Shown piece by piece: positions 23,156 to 33,538 of a stretch of DNA of 64,000 bases; within the stretch, counting starts at the first letter, position 1; every line of letters starts with the position of its first letter. This DNA comes from Blastocystis hominis. Taxonomy: Eukaryota; Sar; Bigyra; Opalinata; Blastocystidae. The stretch is taken from positions 112,922 to 176,921 of the forward strand of contig NW_013171860.1 of NCBI RefSeq assembly GCF_000151665.1. Reading direction: 5' to 3'. Position numbers and translations under genes: made by a program. The notes under the pieces were generated by a model that ran no database searches, was not told where the DNA came from, and saw only the letters and a list, made by a program, of their open reading frames with translations.

Positions 23156-24550
23156 AGCGTTCTATCCGTTTTTTCTTATTATTGAATTACTATTCTCCTC
23201 ATTCTCGCTTTTCATTGAATTCTCCCAGGTAATGCAACTTTCCAACAATATGAGAATCGATTTCTTCCGCTTTCCATTAACATGGTTTACAATCTGATTA
23301 AAGCTTCGTTTCGTCCGTTTTTAACATGACTCGTCATTTCAAGCAAATCCGTTTTGAAATCGAGTGAAATCTTGGATTGGAGTTGCCCTGTTTATTCTAT
23401 CAAAGGTTATCGTGTTTATTTTAATTATGAAATATACAAAACCCAACCTATTCTTTGTTATTGTACTTTTGTTTTATATATCGGCCTTTATTGTAATGCA
23501 AGTGATGATTTTACAAATGACAATAGTAAAAATAATAGTAATATTACTATTACTAATTACAGATTCAACAAGAGTATAATAGCCATCAACGGAGATATTT
23601 GCCTCCATTACTTACAGTGTTATGGCTTTCGTATTTGTGACTATTCATCCATTCATGATGTTTACTTGTAGAATCCTTAATTTATAATGAGGATAGTAAA
23701 GTCTATTATGTTCAACAAGCTTTCTGATCAAGATGGGTAGGTTTAGTTCTTCAATTCAATCTATTCTGGACTTTATACTAACACAAAGTTATAATAATAC
23801 GAATAATATCGGTCTTTGAATCAATTGTCATTCTAATTCCATTTATTCCAATAGAATGCATGTATGAATGAATGAATGATGAAATCCCTGATCCTTTGTA
23901 TTGCCTGTTGTAAAATCCTAATTCTAAGTAACTATGGCTTCTATCATTCATATACACACTGTGACTCAAGTTATAGTGTTGTTTAAATCCCTGTTGAGAA
24001 GCAGTAGAATTGGCCAGAGTAGTAGCATTAGTAGTGATACTGTAAAAATCCTTCCTTACAGATTCATTCCGATTCCACAGGCTTCTCGATCAATAGAACC
24101 AAGCTTTTCTATCACATTGAAACAAATTTGAACAGGAATAACCAAGCCAAACTATATAGATTACTGACCTAAAGATTCTGGAGCATTATTACACTCCAAT
24201 AACTCATTGCTCGCTAATCACGAAACATTTCTAATGTAATTAAAATATACTCATAAGTTTCAAATGAAGGGTGTTATGAGGGTTCGTAATTGATGGACAA
24301 TCATTCCCATGAATACGATGAAACCTGTAGATTGTAGATTGTAGATTGTAGATTGTAGATTGTAGATTATATCGATAGATTGAGTAATAGAATAGATTGA
24401 ACCAAAAAATCTATATAAATTGGGACGACTACTGAACAAATAGCAACGCTTATTTTTTGCAAAAGAACTATTTTCCTATCAATGAATCATTCCATGGCCT
24501 TAATTGCTTGTGTGTTTGATGATAGAATGGTATGTAAAAAACAATGCACT
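23156..24550. other. AT-rich spacer with a short tandem repeat
   Basis: No gene supported. An 8-bp unit (TGTAGATT) is repeated about five times at 24327-24369. Confidence 0.5.
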
Positions 24551-25558
24551 TTACATGTATCGGCGATTCTTTTGGTTTCTATATCTGGATTGATATCGCT
24601 TCTCTCCGCGTTGACGCACAGGGAAGGACTTCTCCACCATTCCGAACTTTTTCTGTCGCTCAGCACGCAGTTCTTCTGAGACAGAGTTCATTCCCTGTCC
24701 AGAACGGCCTTGTCTTCGACCCAGTGATTGATTGCTTTCCACTATTCCGAACTTGGCTCGACGTTCTGAAAGTAGTTTCGCACGCTACGTGTCAATTTTG
24801 TGGAGTAATCCAACGTTATTGTTATTGTCATTATTATCACTATTGTGGGTAGATCCAACTTGTGCAGTGGAATAAACTCGAAGCAGTTGCTGGCGACACG
24901 ATTCACGATCGAAAGAAGTCCCGAATTTCTTGCTGCGAGCCTCTCGCTTGTCCAGCTCGGCCTCGATGTCCAATGACTCAGCCCTATCTGGGGAAACTTC
25001 AGAACCATTGATTGGAGCTTTACCACCTTCGATCGCTTCAGGACCTTCACCACCAACCGCAGAAGTGCATGTAGCCTCTGTGTTTTCGATAGATTGCATT
25101 TCATTATATCCACTCTCTGCTGCTGACCGAACTGGAGACGAAAGTCCATCCACTACCTCGGTTTGAGTCGTATCATTTTCCTGTGGAACGGAATCTACCA
25201 CAGCGTCTTCTGGATGAACTTCTTCATTCAATAGAAGCTCCCCAACCTTGTTTTCATCAGAAAGACTTCCACCAGCGATTTTATCATCTTGATCTAAAAT
25301 AATCATCCTCCTAAATCCATTTTTACTTTCCATAGTTGCATCCACTTCAGCTTGAGGGATTTCACTTTGCTCTTGATCACCATCGGCATATTCAATTTCT
25401 CCTTCCTTTTCCGTCTGATCTGCTACAATCTCGCCATTTTGATACGCTTGGTAACGCTCAACCAGGCTCGCCTTCGTTCCTGCTCCCGATAATCCAAGGG
25501 ACTTTAAAGTACTGCGCATTTTCGATATAGGCAGAGACGAAAAATCGACTTCAGACAT
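24551..25558 (-). CDS. SAP-domain protein, SARNP/Tho1-like
   Basis: SARNP/Tho1 binds DNA/RNA in mRNA export with the TREX/THO machinery. The N-terminus has a SAP motif (MRSTLKSLGLSGAGTKASLV, residues about 13-33). A long acidic linker follows, then the family-style short motifs KREARSKKFGTSF, SERRAKFGIVE and ERQKKFGMVE, and a basic tail ending in YRNQKNRRYM. A 30-nt intron (GTTGGATT..CGTAG) joins the Asn-rich segment to RAKLLSERRAKFG. The start is the ATG ending at 25558; the upstream in-frame ATG at 25612 would add a hydrophobic leader and is less likely. Confidence 0.78.
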
Positions 25559-25827
25559 GGTAACAGAAAAAATGAAAAAGTAGAGTTTGAATAAGCATGA
25601 AATTGTTCTCAAAGTACATATGTGTGAGTAAGAATAGAAGAGTGGTTTTCAAGTTGATTCTTTGTGTGAGTATTTGTGGATGGTGTTTACTACATTCTGT
25701 ACAGCAACCTAGATTTATCTATATCATCAGTGAAAGGATGAAATGAGTTAAAGCCTGATCCGCGGTTATGGTTCTGATTTGGGGCGTGTTCGATTTGACT
25801 TTTCCAACAAGAAATCAAATCGAAACA

Positions 25828-28800
25828 ATGAAAATGAATGTTATTTTAATTTCATGGTGTTAGATTTAGTTTTTCGTCGCTTTATGTGTATTCGTCGTAG
25901 CTGTTTCGGGTAAGTGTCTCGATTTGCTTTTTAAGGGTTAGTTGAAGTACCCCGTGATGTAAAAGTGAACCTGGTATCGGGTTCTTCGATTAGCATCTCT
26001 TGGGTTGGAGTGGAAGGTGCTTCTTCGTACACGCTCGATATTCAGCCTGCTCCGACGATGTGGAACAAGCTGACGGTGAGTAGTGATTATGCGTTTATTG
26101 ACGGTCTGCTTGCGGGTGAGGAGTACGCGATCCGTGTAGCTGCGACTGTAAATAATGTGCAGTCTGCTTTTTCTACGGAGGTGAAAGTGACTCCGTCGGG
26201 AGCGCCCATCCTTGCTCCGGCTCCTCGTGTTCTTTCTTACGACGAGAGTTCCGTGACTCTGGGTCGCCGTCACATGCATCACTATGGGAACGGTCACGAA
26301 TTATCGAAAGTGATCGTGGAGGTGTTGGAGGAAGGCGGTTCTTCCCGTGAGTTGGAGTTTGCTGTTGGTTCGATTTTGGTTTGTGTGATTTGCAGTACAA
26401 ACTTCCTCTGAAAATCAGCGGTCTCTCTGTGGGCAAGACGTATTCCTTCGCTTGGCGTTTCGGGAACGGGAAAGGCGTTCAGGAAACGTACTCTCGCTTG
26501 AGCGTGCCGGTCACTCTGAAGCAGTCGAGTAATGGTTTCCTTTTGCCTTCATCTGGCAGCCATTCCCGATCCTCCTGAGCACATCCACCTCCGTGTGGAC
26601 GGATCCTCTCTGTCGATGCGTTGGCGCTACCTCCAAGCGACGGGCAAGCCCGTTCTCAAGTTCAACGTGCGCGTGAGCGACCTGCTTGGGCGCGTGCTGT
26701 TCGAGAAGGTGTCTTACAAGCCGCACGCGCATTTCCGCGGGCTCCCTGCGGTGGATGGCGTGCGTGCGGAGGTCAACGTGATGACGGCTGGGGGTCTGAG
26801 CGCGTGGTCGCAGCCCGTGGTGTTCCGCGCGGAGGGTAGTGTCGGTGAGTGCGGTTGAGGGTAGATCCGTGGGTGGAGGTGAAGTCGGTGCGCGCGTTCG
26901 GGGAGTCGGCGTTGGTGCGTGTGAATCTGACGGCGCCGGGGACGCTGCTGTGCTCGTACCACGCGCCGTCGATCCGCCCCGCCTTCGTGGACCGTCCTGT
27001 GCGGCACGCGGGCGAGGCGCGCGTTCTGCTTGGCGGCCTGGAGCCCTCGACGCAGTACACGGTGGAGTGCTCGCTGAACGCGGGGAACCGCACGGTGCAG
27101 TCCGCGGGAAGGAGCTTCGAAACGGGCGAAGCGGCGGCGCGGCTGACGATCACGGACGTGGAGCCGTTCGCGACGTTCGCGCGGATCCGAGTGAAGAGCG
27201 ACACGCCCGGCGATGCGCTGTGTCTGCCGCAGCGGAGACGGTTTGGACGGCCGTCGCTCGCGGCGTTCGCGCGGCTGGCGAAGCGGTTTCATGTGGCGGA
27301 AGGGAGGGAGCGTGATGGGTAGATAAAGAACCCGGGGGAGGAAGTGACGGTGGTAACGGAGAACCTGCATCGGGGAAGCGGGTATCGACTGCAGTGCATG
27401 ATGGAACATGAGTTGTACCGCGAAATGGGGTAGGAAAGGAGAGAAGGAGAGTGAAGAATAGAATGGGCTTTGGAATGCGACATGGAATGATGCATCGAGG
27501 AATGATGCATCGAGGAATGATGCATCGAGGAATGATGCATCGAGGAATGATGCATCGAGGAATGATGCATCGAGGAATGATGCATCGAGGAATGATGAAT
27601 CAAGGAATGATGCACCAAGAAATGCTCCAAGAAATGGGCGTTGGAGCGAGCGATGATCTTTCTCTGGGGATGAATCCTCGCTTGATTCGGCAGCTGTATC
27701 GCGAAATGCATGGTCGTCCGCGTCGTTTGGAAGAGATGGGCGAAGTGGTCTTCTTCGACACTCTGGCCTCTCCCGGTTCCCCGTTTCTCCGATTCCTCAG
27801 CTCTAGTAGAAGTGCCTCCGCGCGTGAGTTTTGTGACGCCTTCGGCCTCGTCGGAGGTGCGCGCGAACGACCTGGTAACGCTGACGTTCGACGCTCCCGT
27901 CGTTCAGGGGAGCGGCGAAGTGTTCGTCGGTTCGTGTGGGTTTTGGCCTTTCCCTTCCACGCAGCCTCTCCGGATCAGTCGGTTTCGCTCCTCTGGGTCG
28001 AGGGCCTCGTCGCGTGCTTCCGTCTCCCTTCGCTGCCCGCGGGCGCGGTGGTCCTTCGGGTGCCCGCAGGCGCCGTGCGCTCGGCGGAGAGCGGCGCGGC
28101 GAGCGAGGAGTTCCGTCTGTCTCGCCAAGACGCGTGGGAGATGAGCGGAGGTAGGGGCGTTTGCGTGGGTCCATCGCAGACAGCGCGCTGGCGAGCTGCG
28201 TGCTGGCGACGCCGATCGTGGCTCGCTCCCACGGCGTGGTTCGGTTCGCGTGCGACGGTCGCGTGGGTCTGCCGGTGGGGTGCGCGGTGCGTCTGGCGGA
28301 GGAGGACTACGGCGTGGACGATCTGCTGGTCAGCAACGACACGCTGGCCTTCGTGGTGCGGTCGGAGCTGCAGCTGGGCGCTTCGTACACGGCGCAGTTC
28401 GTGGGGTGCGGCGTGGAGCTGGAGGCCGAAGTGCAGGCAGCGTCGGGTAGGAGGCGTCCGGCGAGGAGTGAACGCTAGAGATCCCCGCGCCCTCGCTGCT
28501 TCGAGCGGAGCCCGCGCAGACGCTGTTCGCGGGAGAGACGTACCAGTTCGCGCTGACGTTCGACGAGGCCGTGACGATCGTCTCGCAGGACGCTCTGCGG
28601 TTTGCCAGCGACGGCGTGGAGCTGCCTGGATTGGCGGCGGGCGCGACGGTTTCGTCGGAGGGTCATGTGATTCGGTTTGAGTATACGGTGCCGAGCGAGG
28701 CGGCGAAGGCGGTCTTGACGATCACGCTGCGCGGCGAAGCGGTGCAGGACGATATGCAGCGCGCGCTGCCGAGCGATGTGACGTTCACGCGACGTGTGGA

Positions 28801-28924
28801 AAGCCCGTGCGGACCTGCCTATCTGGCCGCGCTGTCCGCGAACGCGGGAGTGTGCAGATGCCGGCGAAGCAGCGCGCGCTGCGAGTGCCAGTGCGGCAAG
28901 CTGGGAGCATCGATGGAGTTCTAA
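25828..28924 (+). CDS. Secreted multi-domain protein with FN3 and bacterial-type Ig-like domains
   Basis: Joining over a 30-nt intron gives a signal peptide (MKMNFFVALCVFVVAVS); a 32-nt intron leads into VEVPRDVKVNLVSG and a fibronectin-III-like domain (ISISWVGVEGASSYTL). Further FN3-like units run to about 27400. A Met/His/Arg repeat (GMMHR, seven copies, 27478-27597) follows, then SbsA/Big-type Ig-like domains (VRANDLVTLTFDAPV; TYQFALTFDEAVTI) and a Cys-rich end (CRCRRSSARCECQCG). Many mini-introns are needed, and the exon list is partial. GC content is much higher than in flanking DNA. TAA is followed by TGTTTGTT at 28942. Probably a cell-surface or secreted adhesion-type protein; exact role unknown. 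Confidence 0.7.
27478..27597 (+). repeat. 15-bp coding minisatellite (GMMHR repeats)
   Basis: The unit GGAATGATGCATCGA is repeated seven times almost without change, then degenerates (AATCAA, CACCAA). In frame with the surrounding secreted-protein gene. Confidence 0.85.
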
Positions 28925-28941
28925 GTGTTTGTAGTCTGCGT

Positions 28942-28949
28942 TGTTTGTT
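28942..28949 (+). terminator. TGTTTGTT motif
   Basis: Exact octamer 17 nt after the stop of the secreted-protein gene. Confidence 0.6.
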
Positions 28950-28964
28950 GAATAAACAGCTAAT

Positions 28965-29004
28965 GAATCAATGAATCAATGAATCAATGAATCAATGAAT
29001 CAAT
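28965..29004 (+). repeat. (TGAATCAA)5 tandem repeat
   Basis: Five copies of an 8-bp unit between two convergent genes. Confidence 0.85.
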
Positions 29005-29035
29005 GAGGAGCAAAGAGATCCAATTGCAGCGAGGA

Positions 29036-29374
29036 TTAGTTGCGAAGACAAGCAGGGTATTCGAGAGAGTCGAAGTCTTCGGTTATCTCCAAAGCTTGGT
29101 CCACTTCCTTGCTTCCCATACCTTGCTTCCGAACCAAAAAGCTCTTCACGCTGTAGATGTTGTCTAGCAAACTGAGAATCGGCACAATGACACCTACCTG
29201 TCCAACGATTCGCACCATCGATCGCTTGATTCACATTATCCTCTGTTTATCAATCCAATTTTAAAACACATTACTCAACTTGCGAATTGTTTCGGGATCA
29301 CGCTCACTAAGCGAATCCAGAAAGGCTGTCAATTCTTCTTGTTATTTTCGCAATTGTTTGTGATACTCAATGAG
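29036..29374 (-). pseudogene. MND1: MND1 meiotic recombination protein, C-terminal fragment
   Basis: MND1 with HOP2 stimulates Dmc1/Rad51 strand exchange in meiosis. Joined over mini-introns of 32 and 34 nt, the fragment reads DNVNQAIDGANRWTDN, IYSVKSFLVRKQG, then ALEITEDFDSLEY, matching the family C-terminus (..ANRWTDNI..IPEDFDY). An upstream coiled-coil piece (LIEYHKQLRK) is followed by an in-frame TAA at 29342-29344 unless an unrecognised intron removes it. The N-terminal winged-helix half is missing: an LRR-family fragment begins about 40 bases away. Either truncated or rearranged. Confidence 0.65.
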
Positions 29375-29413
29375 CTAAAGAAACAAGAATAACTGAAAAC
29401 ATAATCAAGAACG

Positions 29414-30283
29414 CATAGATTTTCCAAATCTATAATCCATCATAATAGGGAATAGTGCATTCATGTTATATCAAGTCTTTTCCATTTCGAATTTGAAATC
29501 TTTGCAATACTTGAAAATTGGAGATTGTTGCTTCCTTAAAGCAGTAACATTTGAAATTATAGGATTGAATGAATTGAAACATGTTAAATTTGGTAAGAAT
29601 TCGTTTACATATGTTGATTCATTTGATTATGAAAGTGATTCTAAAAAGGCCATAAAAGATGCTTGTAATTACTATCGAACATTCCGTATATTGAACTGCA
29701 AGTCATTGGAATCAATAGAAATCGGTCAATTCAGTTTCTTTGATTATGGTGGGAATTTTGAATTGAGAAACCTTCCTGCATTACAACTCCTGGATTTTGG
29801 TTTACATACTACTCCATCAGGTCATTTTTGTTTTAGTTCATTTGTAATTAGAGGTTATTATTTATTGTGAAATATCATCGTAGATCTTTCAAGTTTAAGA
29901 ACTAATAGAATCACGTATGGGTTTTGTGCTTCCTTATCAACGGTGATTGAAAGTAATGAATATAGAGGATTGGGTCCATTTGAGTAGATCTCCCATCATT
30001 ACAGTCAATTGAACTAGATGTATGATCCTGCGTTGGCATAAATGCTCCGTGTAGTTCATTGACAATACGAAGTTTGAAGAATGGAATCTTAACTGATGTG
30101 TTAGATCTTCCAAATCTTGCATCTACAACATCTGAATATGGAAGCTTCAAAAATGTTCGTGTTGTAGTATTAGAAAGTATGTAGATTTACCGATAAATGA
30201 TTTGATTTAGATATTCCCAATTATCGTAATGTTAATCTACCCAATTCATTTACTAATGTGCGTTCCAAATCAATATCAAGTTG
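29414..30283 (+). pseudogene. 5'-truncated copy of the LRR gene family
   Basis: The plus strand carries only the LRR part of the MORN-LRR family: LKSLQYLKIGDCCF, LNELKHVKFGKNSF, LESIEIGQFSF, then single-repeat exons (LPSLQSIELDV and others) separated by 33-35-nt introns in the same positions as in the intact copies. The N-terminal and MORN part is absent, and TAA (near 29427) and TGA (near 30020) break the frame. The last module ends at TGA about 30283. Confidence 0.7.
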
Positions 30284-31554
30284 AATTTCACTATAATGAT
30301 CACTACATAGATGTCTCTCCTATTCTCACTTCTCTTGTCTAAATCAAATGGTGATATTCCGTAAAAGACATGATTCAATTGATAGGTTCAATGCATTTGA
30401 ATATCTTGTTATTGTTCATATGACCAATTCATTTTCAATCATTCTATTTTTTTGTCATATCTATTCAAAAATACTCACTTGAATGATTCTACACTTTCTC
30501 ATATATCTTAAAATGTTCGTATTTAAATCAGAATATAATTCTTTGATGATAATCTATTCTTTCATAATGCATTTGATGATTGAAAATACATATTGAATTT
30601 CAAAGTGTTGTTGCATCACATTAATAATATTACTCACTCTAATAATCGAATACTGTTACTCTGGGAAATACCGTTGATGCAAGCATCCACATACTAAACT
30701 ACCGAAAACTACATGTTTATCACCTTGTATGTGCTCTCAATGAGTGTAATATCGTTTCTTTCTTTTGAGTTTTTTTTTACGACAGTTGTAGCACAATTTA
30801 GTTGTAAGTTACATTTACTGATTAACCAGCAGTTGAATAATTCAGGCACTCTTGGTGAGGACTCATACCAGTGAATCTTGCTCATCTTTTAGTGATTACA
30901 TTCTCTTTATGTTTTAGTCGTTAAGGGAATATAATATTAATACTTTTTTCCTTCCTTGTGTCAATTCTGTAAATGTAATTAAGACTTTCGCGATGATCGA
31001 TACGACAATTAAGTGAATAAATTGCGCTGATTATTAATTACCAAAAAGAGGTGAATTCTTATTTTGTTACATCATACCCGTAAAACCACAATCTATAATT
31101 GCTAGCATTCATGGGAAATCCTTTAACATAATTAGCAGTTTATCACTCACCCATTGTATATTCCCTTTGTTTTATGTTTTTTCTGAACTGCGTAATGCAG
31201 AAGATACGTAATTTAATTATCTTCCAATCCTATTTCTAAAGAATTGGCTAAGTATTTCAATAACAATGCTTTGATATTATCATTGAATGCTGAAAGTGAT
31301 AAACACACTATAAAACAGAATAATGATATTCAAATATAGAAAAGCAAAGAAACCAAGTACGTACCAACAAACACCGTTTGACGATAAAACTATTTATTTT
31401 CTAAGGATTGACTATTCACCAAACTGCTATAGAATAGGAAACACTTGTGTGTCTGTGTTCTACTTTGAAACGTGGAAATGAATAGGCGTTACAGAACCAA
31501 AAATTCCACGTTTTTCGAACATTTTCCAATTTATTAGTCACTGGTATTTCTAAA
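30284..31554. other. AT-rich intergenic stretch
   Basis: No open frame or RNA recognised in about 1.27 kb. Confidence 0.5.
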
Positions 31555-33110
31555 ATGGAGACATCCAACACCCAGCCTGGCGCTAATGATAACAGCACAG
31601 CCGCTCCTAAGCCAGTAGCGGAAACTAAGCCTCTTGATCCTACTCTGACCAATGAGAAAGGAGAAGAGACCAAGGCTTCTATTAACGGGGCTGAGGAGAC
31701 GAAAGTGATCGAAATCGGCGAAAAGGAGATGTCTATGGGAGCTGAAGTTTATAATAGTACTGGAGCCTCTCTCGGTTCATCCATTATTAATATGATGAAC
31801 ACCATTGTGGGTGCAGGAACCTTATCACTTCCTTGTACGATTATGGATGGAGGAATTGTTGGTGCTGGATTGTTGCTCATTCTTTCTCTTGCGCTTTCAT
31901 TATTCGGTGCTCATTATCTCGTTGTTGCTTCTGCCTACACTAATGAGGATTCCTATGGATTCATTGGAAGAAAACTTGTAAACAAGGGTACGGGATACTT
32001 CGCCGACTTTTTCATGATCTTGTTTGACTTTGGTATTTGTGTTGGTTACTGCAACATCGTATTCAGTCAGACGACAGACCTGGTTCATAACGTTTTCCAT
32101 ATTGATGAGAATACTCTTGACAGCCATAACTGGGTATTCTTTCTTATCTATTTTCTTAGTTGTAGTGGATTTACCTTTTGGAGACCGTGCTTCTCTTGTT
32201 CCCCATGCTGAGTCTTCCTACGATTGATGCCTTGAGGTGGACCTCCTCCATTGCCATCGTGTGTATCGTTCTCTTTGTGGTGATCTCCATCATCGTTGGC
32301 GTGCGCCAAGTCATCATTCAGCCGCTGGAGTACAATTGGTTCCCGCAGACGATCGGTGCCTTCTCTACCGCCGTCTCGGTCTTCTTCACCTGTCTGGCCT
32401 CCCACGTCAACATTCCGAAGATGACCGCCGAGCTGAAGCTTCCCAAAGCGTCCAAGTTCTCCTCCCGCGTCAAGAAAATGGACCGTGCGAACAACGTCGC
32501 CTTCGTGGCGTGCTCGCTGATCTACTATCTGGTGGGACTCTGCGGCTATCTCGCTTATGGCCCCAATACCGAAGACAATCTTCTCACCAACTTCGGCACC
32601 AACAACACTTGGTACATGAACATCGTCAAGCTCGCCTACTCCTTCGTCGCTCTCTTCTCCTACCCCGTCCTCGCCTTCTCTCCCCTCGTCAGCATCGACA
32701 AGACTCTCTTCAAGCAGCCGCGTCCGGCCACTCGTCGCGTTCTCCAAGCCTTCATCTGGTCGATTCTCACCTACGTCGTCGCTATGATCATTCCCCAGCT
32801 CCGTGTGATCTTCTCCCTCACCGGATCGCTCTGCGGCGTCGCGCTGGTCTTCGTCTGGCCGGCGTTCTTCTACATCCACGTCGCGAAGCGCGAGAAGGCG
32901 CGCGCGAAGTCCACGAAGCGAAGCCAGTACGATATCAAGACCGGAGCCATCTATTTTGCTTGGTTCCTGTTCTATATCGGAATTGTTATGGCGGTCTTCA
33001 TGACTGCTCTGGAGGTTAAGAAGCTTGTAGCTCCTTCGGTGGATCCAACGATCCCTCCCACTCTTAGTCCTACATTTATGCCCTCGGTCACGCCGACGGC
33101 CGCTCCTTAA
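31555..33110 (+). CDS. Amino acid/auxin permease family transporter (SLC36/38-like)
   Basis: A multi-pass membrane protein of the AAAP family that moves amino acids with H+ or Na+. After a hydrophilic N-terminus, the first membrane segment shows the family signature (SIINMMNTIVGAGTLSLP, about residue 80). A 32-nt intron at 32134-32165 joins SHNW to the next helix; from there about eight hydrophobic segments follow (for example FCLAYGPNTEDN-like loop LCGYLAYGPNTEDN). The C-terminal tail is Pro/Thr-rich (TIPPTLSPTFMPS). The stop TAA is followed by TGTTTGTT at 33154. Substrate is not predictable. Confidence 0.85.
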
Positions 33111-33538
33111 GTGATGGGAACGTTTTTATGGATTAGTATCTATTTGTTTGGTTTGTTTGTTGGAAACGTGCGGGGATGTCGTGGAAATGAAACTGGAAGA
33201 TGATACTTTAGGATTACAATCGTGGTGTTGGTTATTCAATGCATAGTAATGGCCTATGAAGGCGGATAACATATCATGTATTAGTTAGGACCATTCCGTG
33301 AGATGAAAGTGTGCTGCGGATGTTTATATGGAGGGCTTGAAGTTTGTGATTTCGTCGAAGCGAATTTGTGTCTATCAAGATGGGAATCGATTGGTGATTG
33401 AAAGTGAGAGCAAACCCGATGAATCGGTCCATACGGCGATCCGATCTTCTCTTTGTACCATTTGGAATGTTTGTAGCAAACAGATTTCCTTGATTCACTC
33501 ATTCATTCAATGATTTATTCACTCACTCACTCATTCAC
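33111..33538. other. Spacer; one weak 61-codon plus-strand frame (33328-33513)
   Basis: TGTTTGTT at 33154-33161 ends the transporter gene. The short frame (EGLKFVISSKRICVYQDGNR) has no supporting evidence. Confidence 0.35.

Noticed and set aside
24327-24369. Telomere-like TGTAGATT repeat
   Set aside because: Only about five copies, internal, and unlike a G-rich telomere unit.
26714-27409. Minus-strand frames opposite the secreted-protein gene
   Set aside because: Arg/Pro-rich shadows of a GC-rich coding region.
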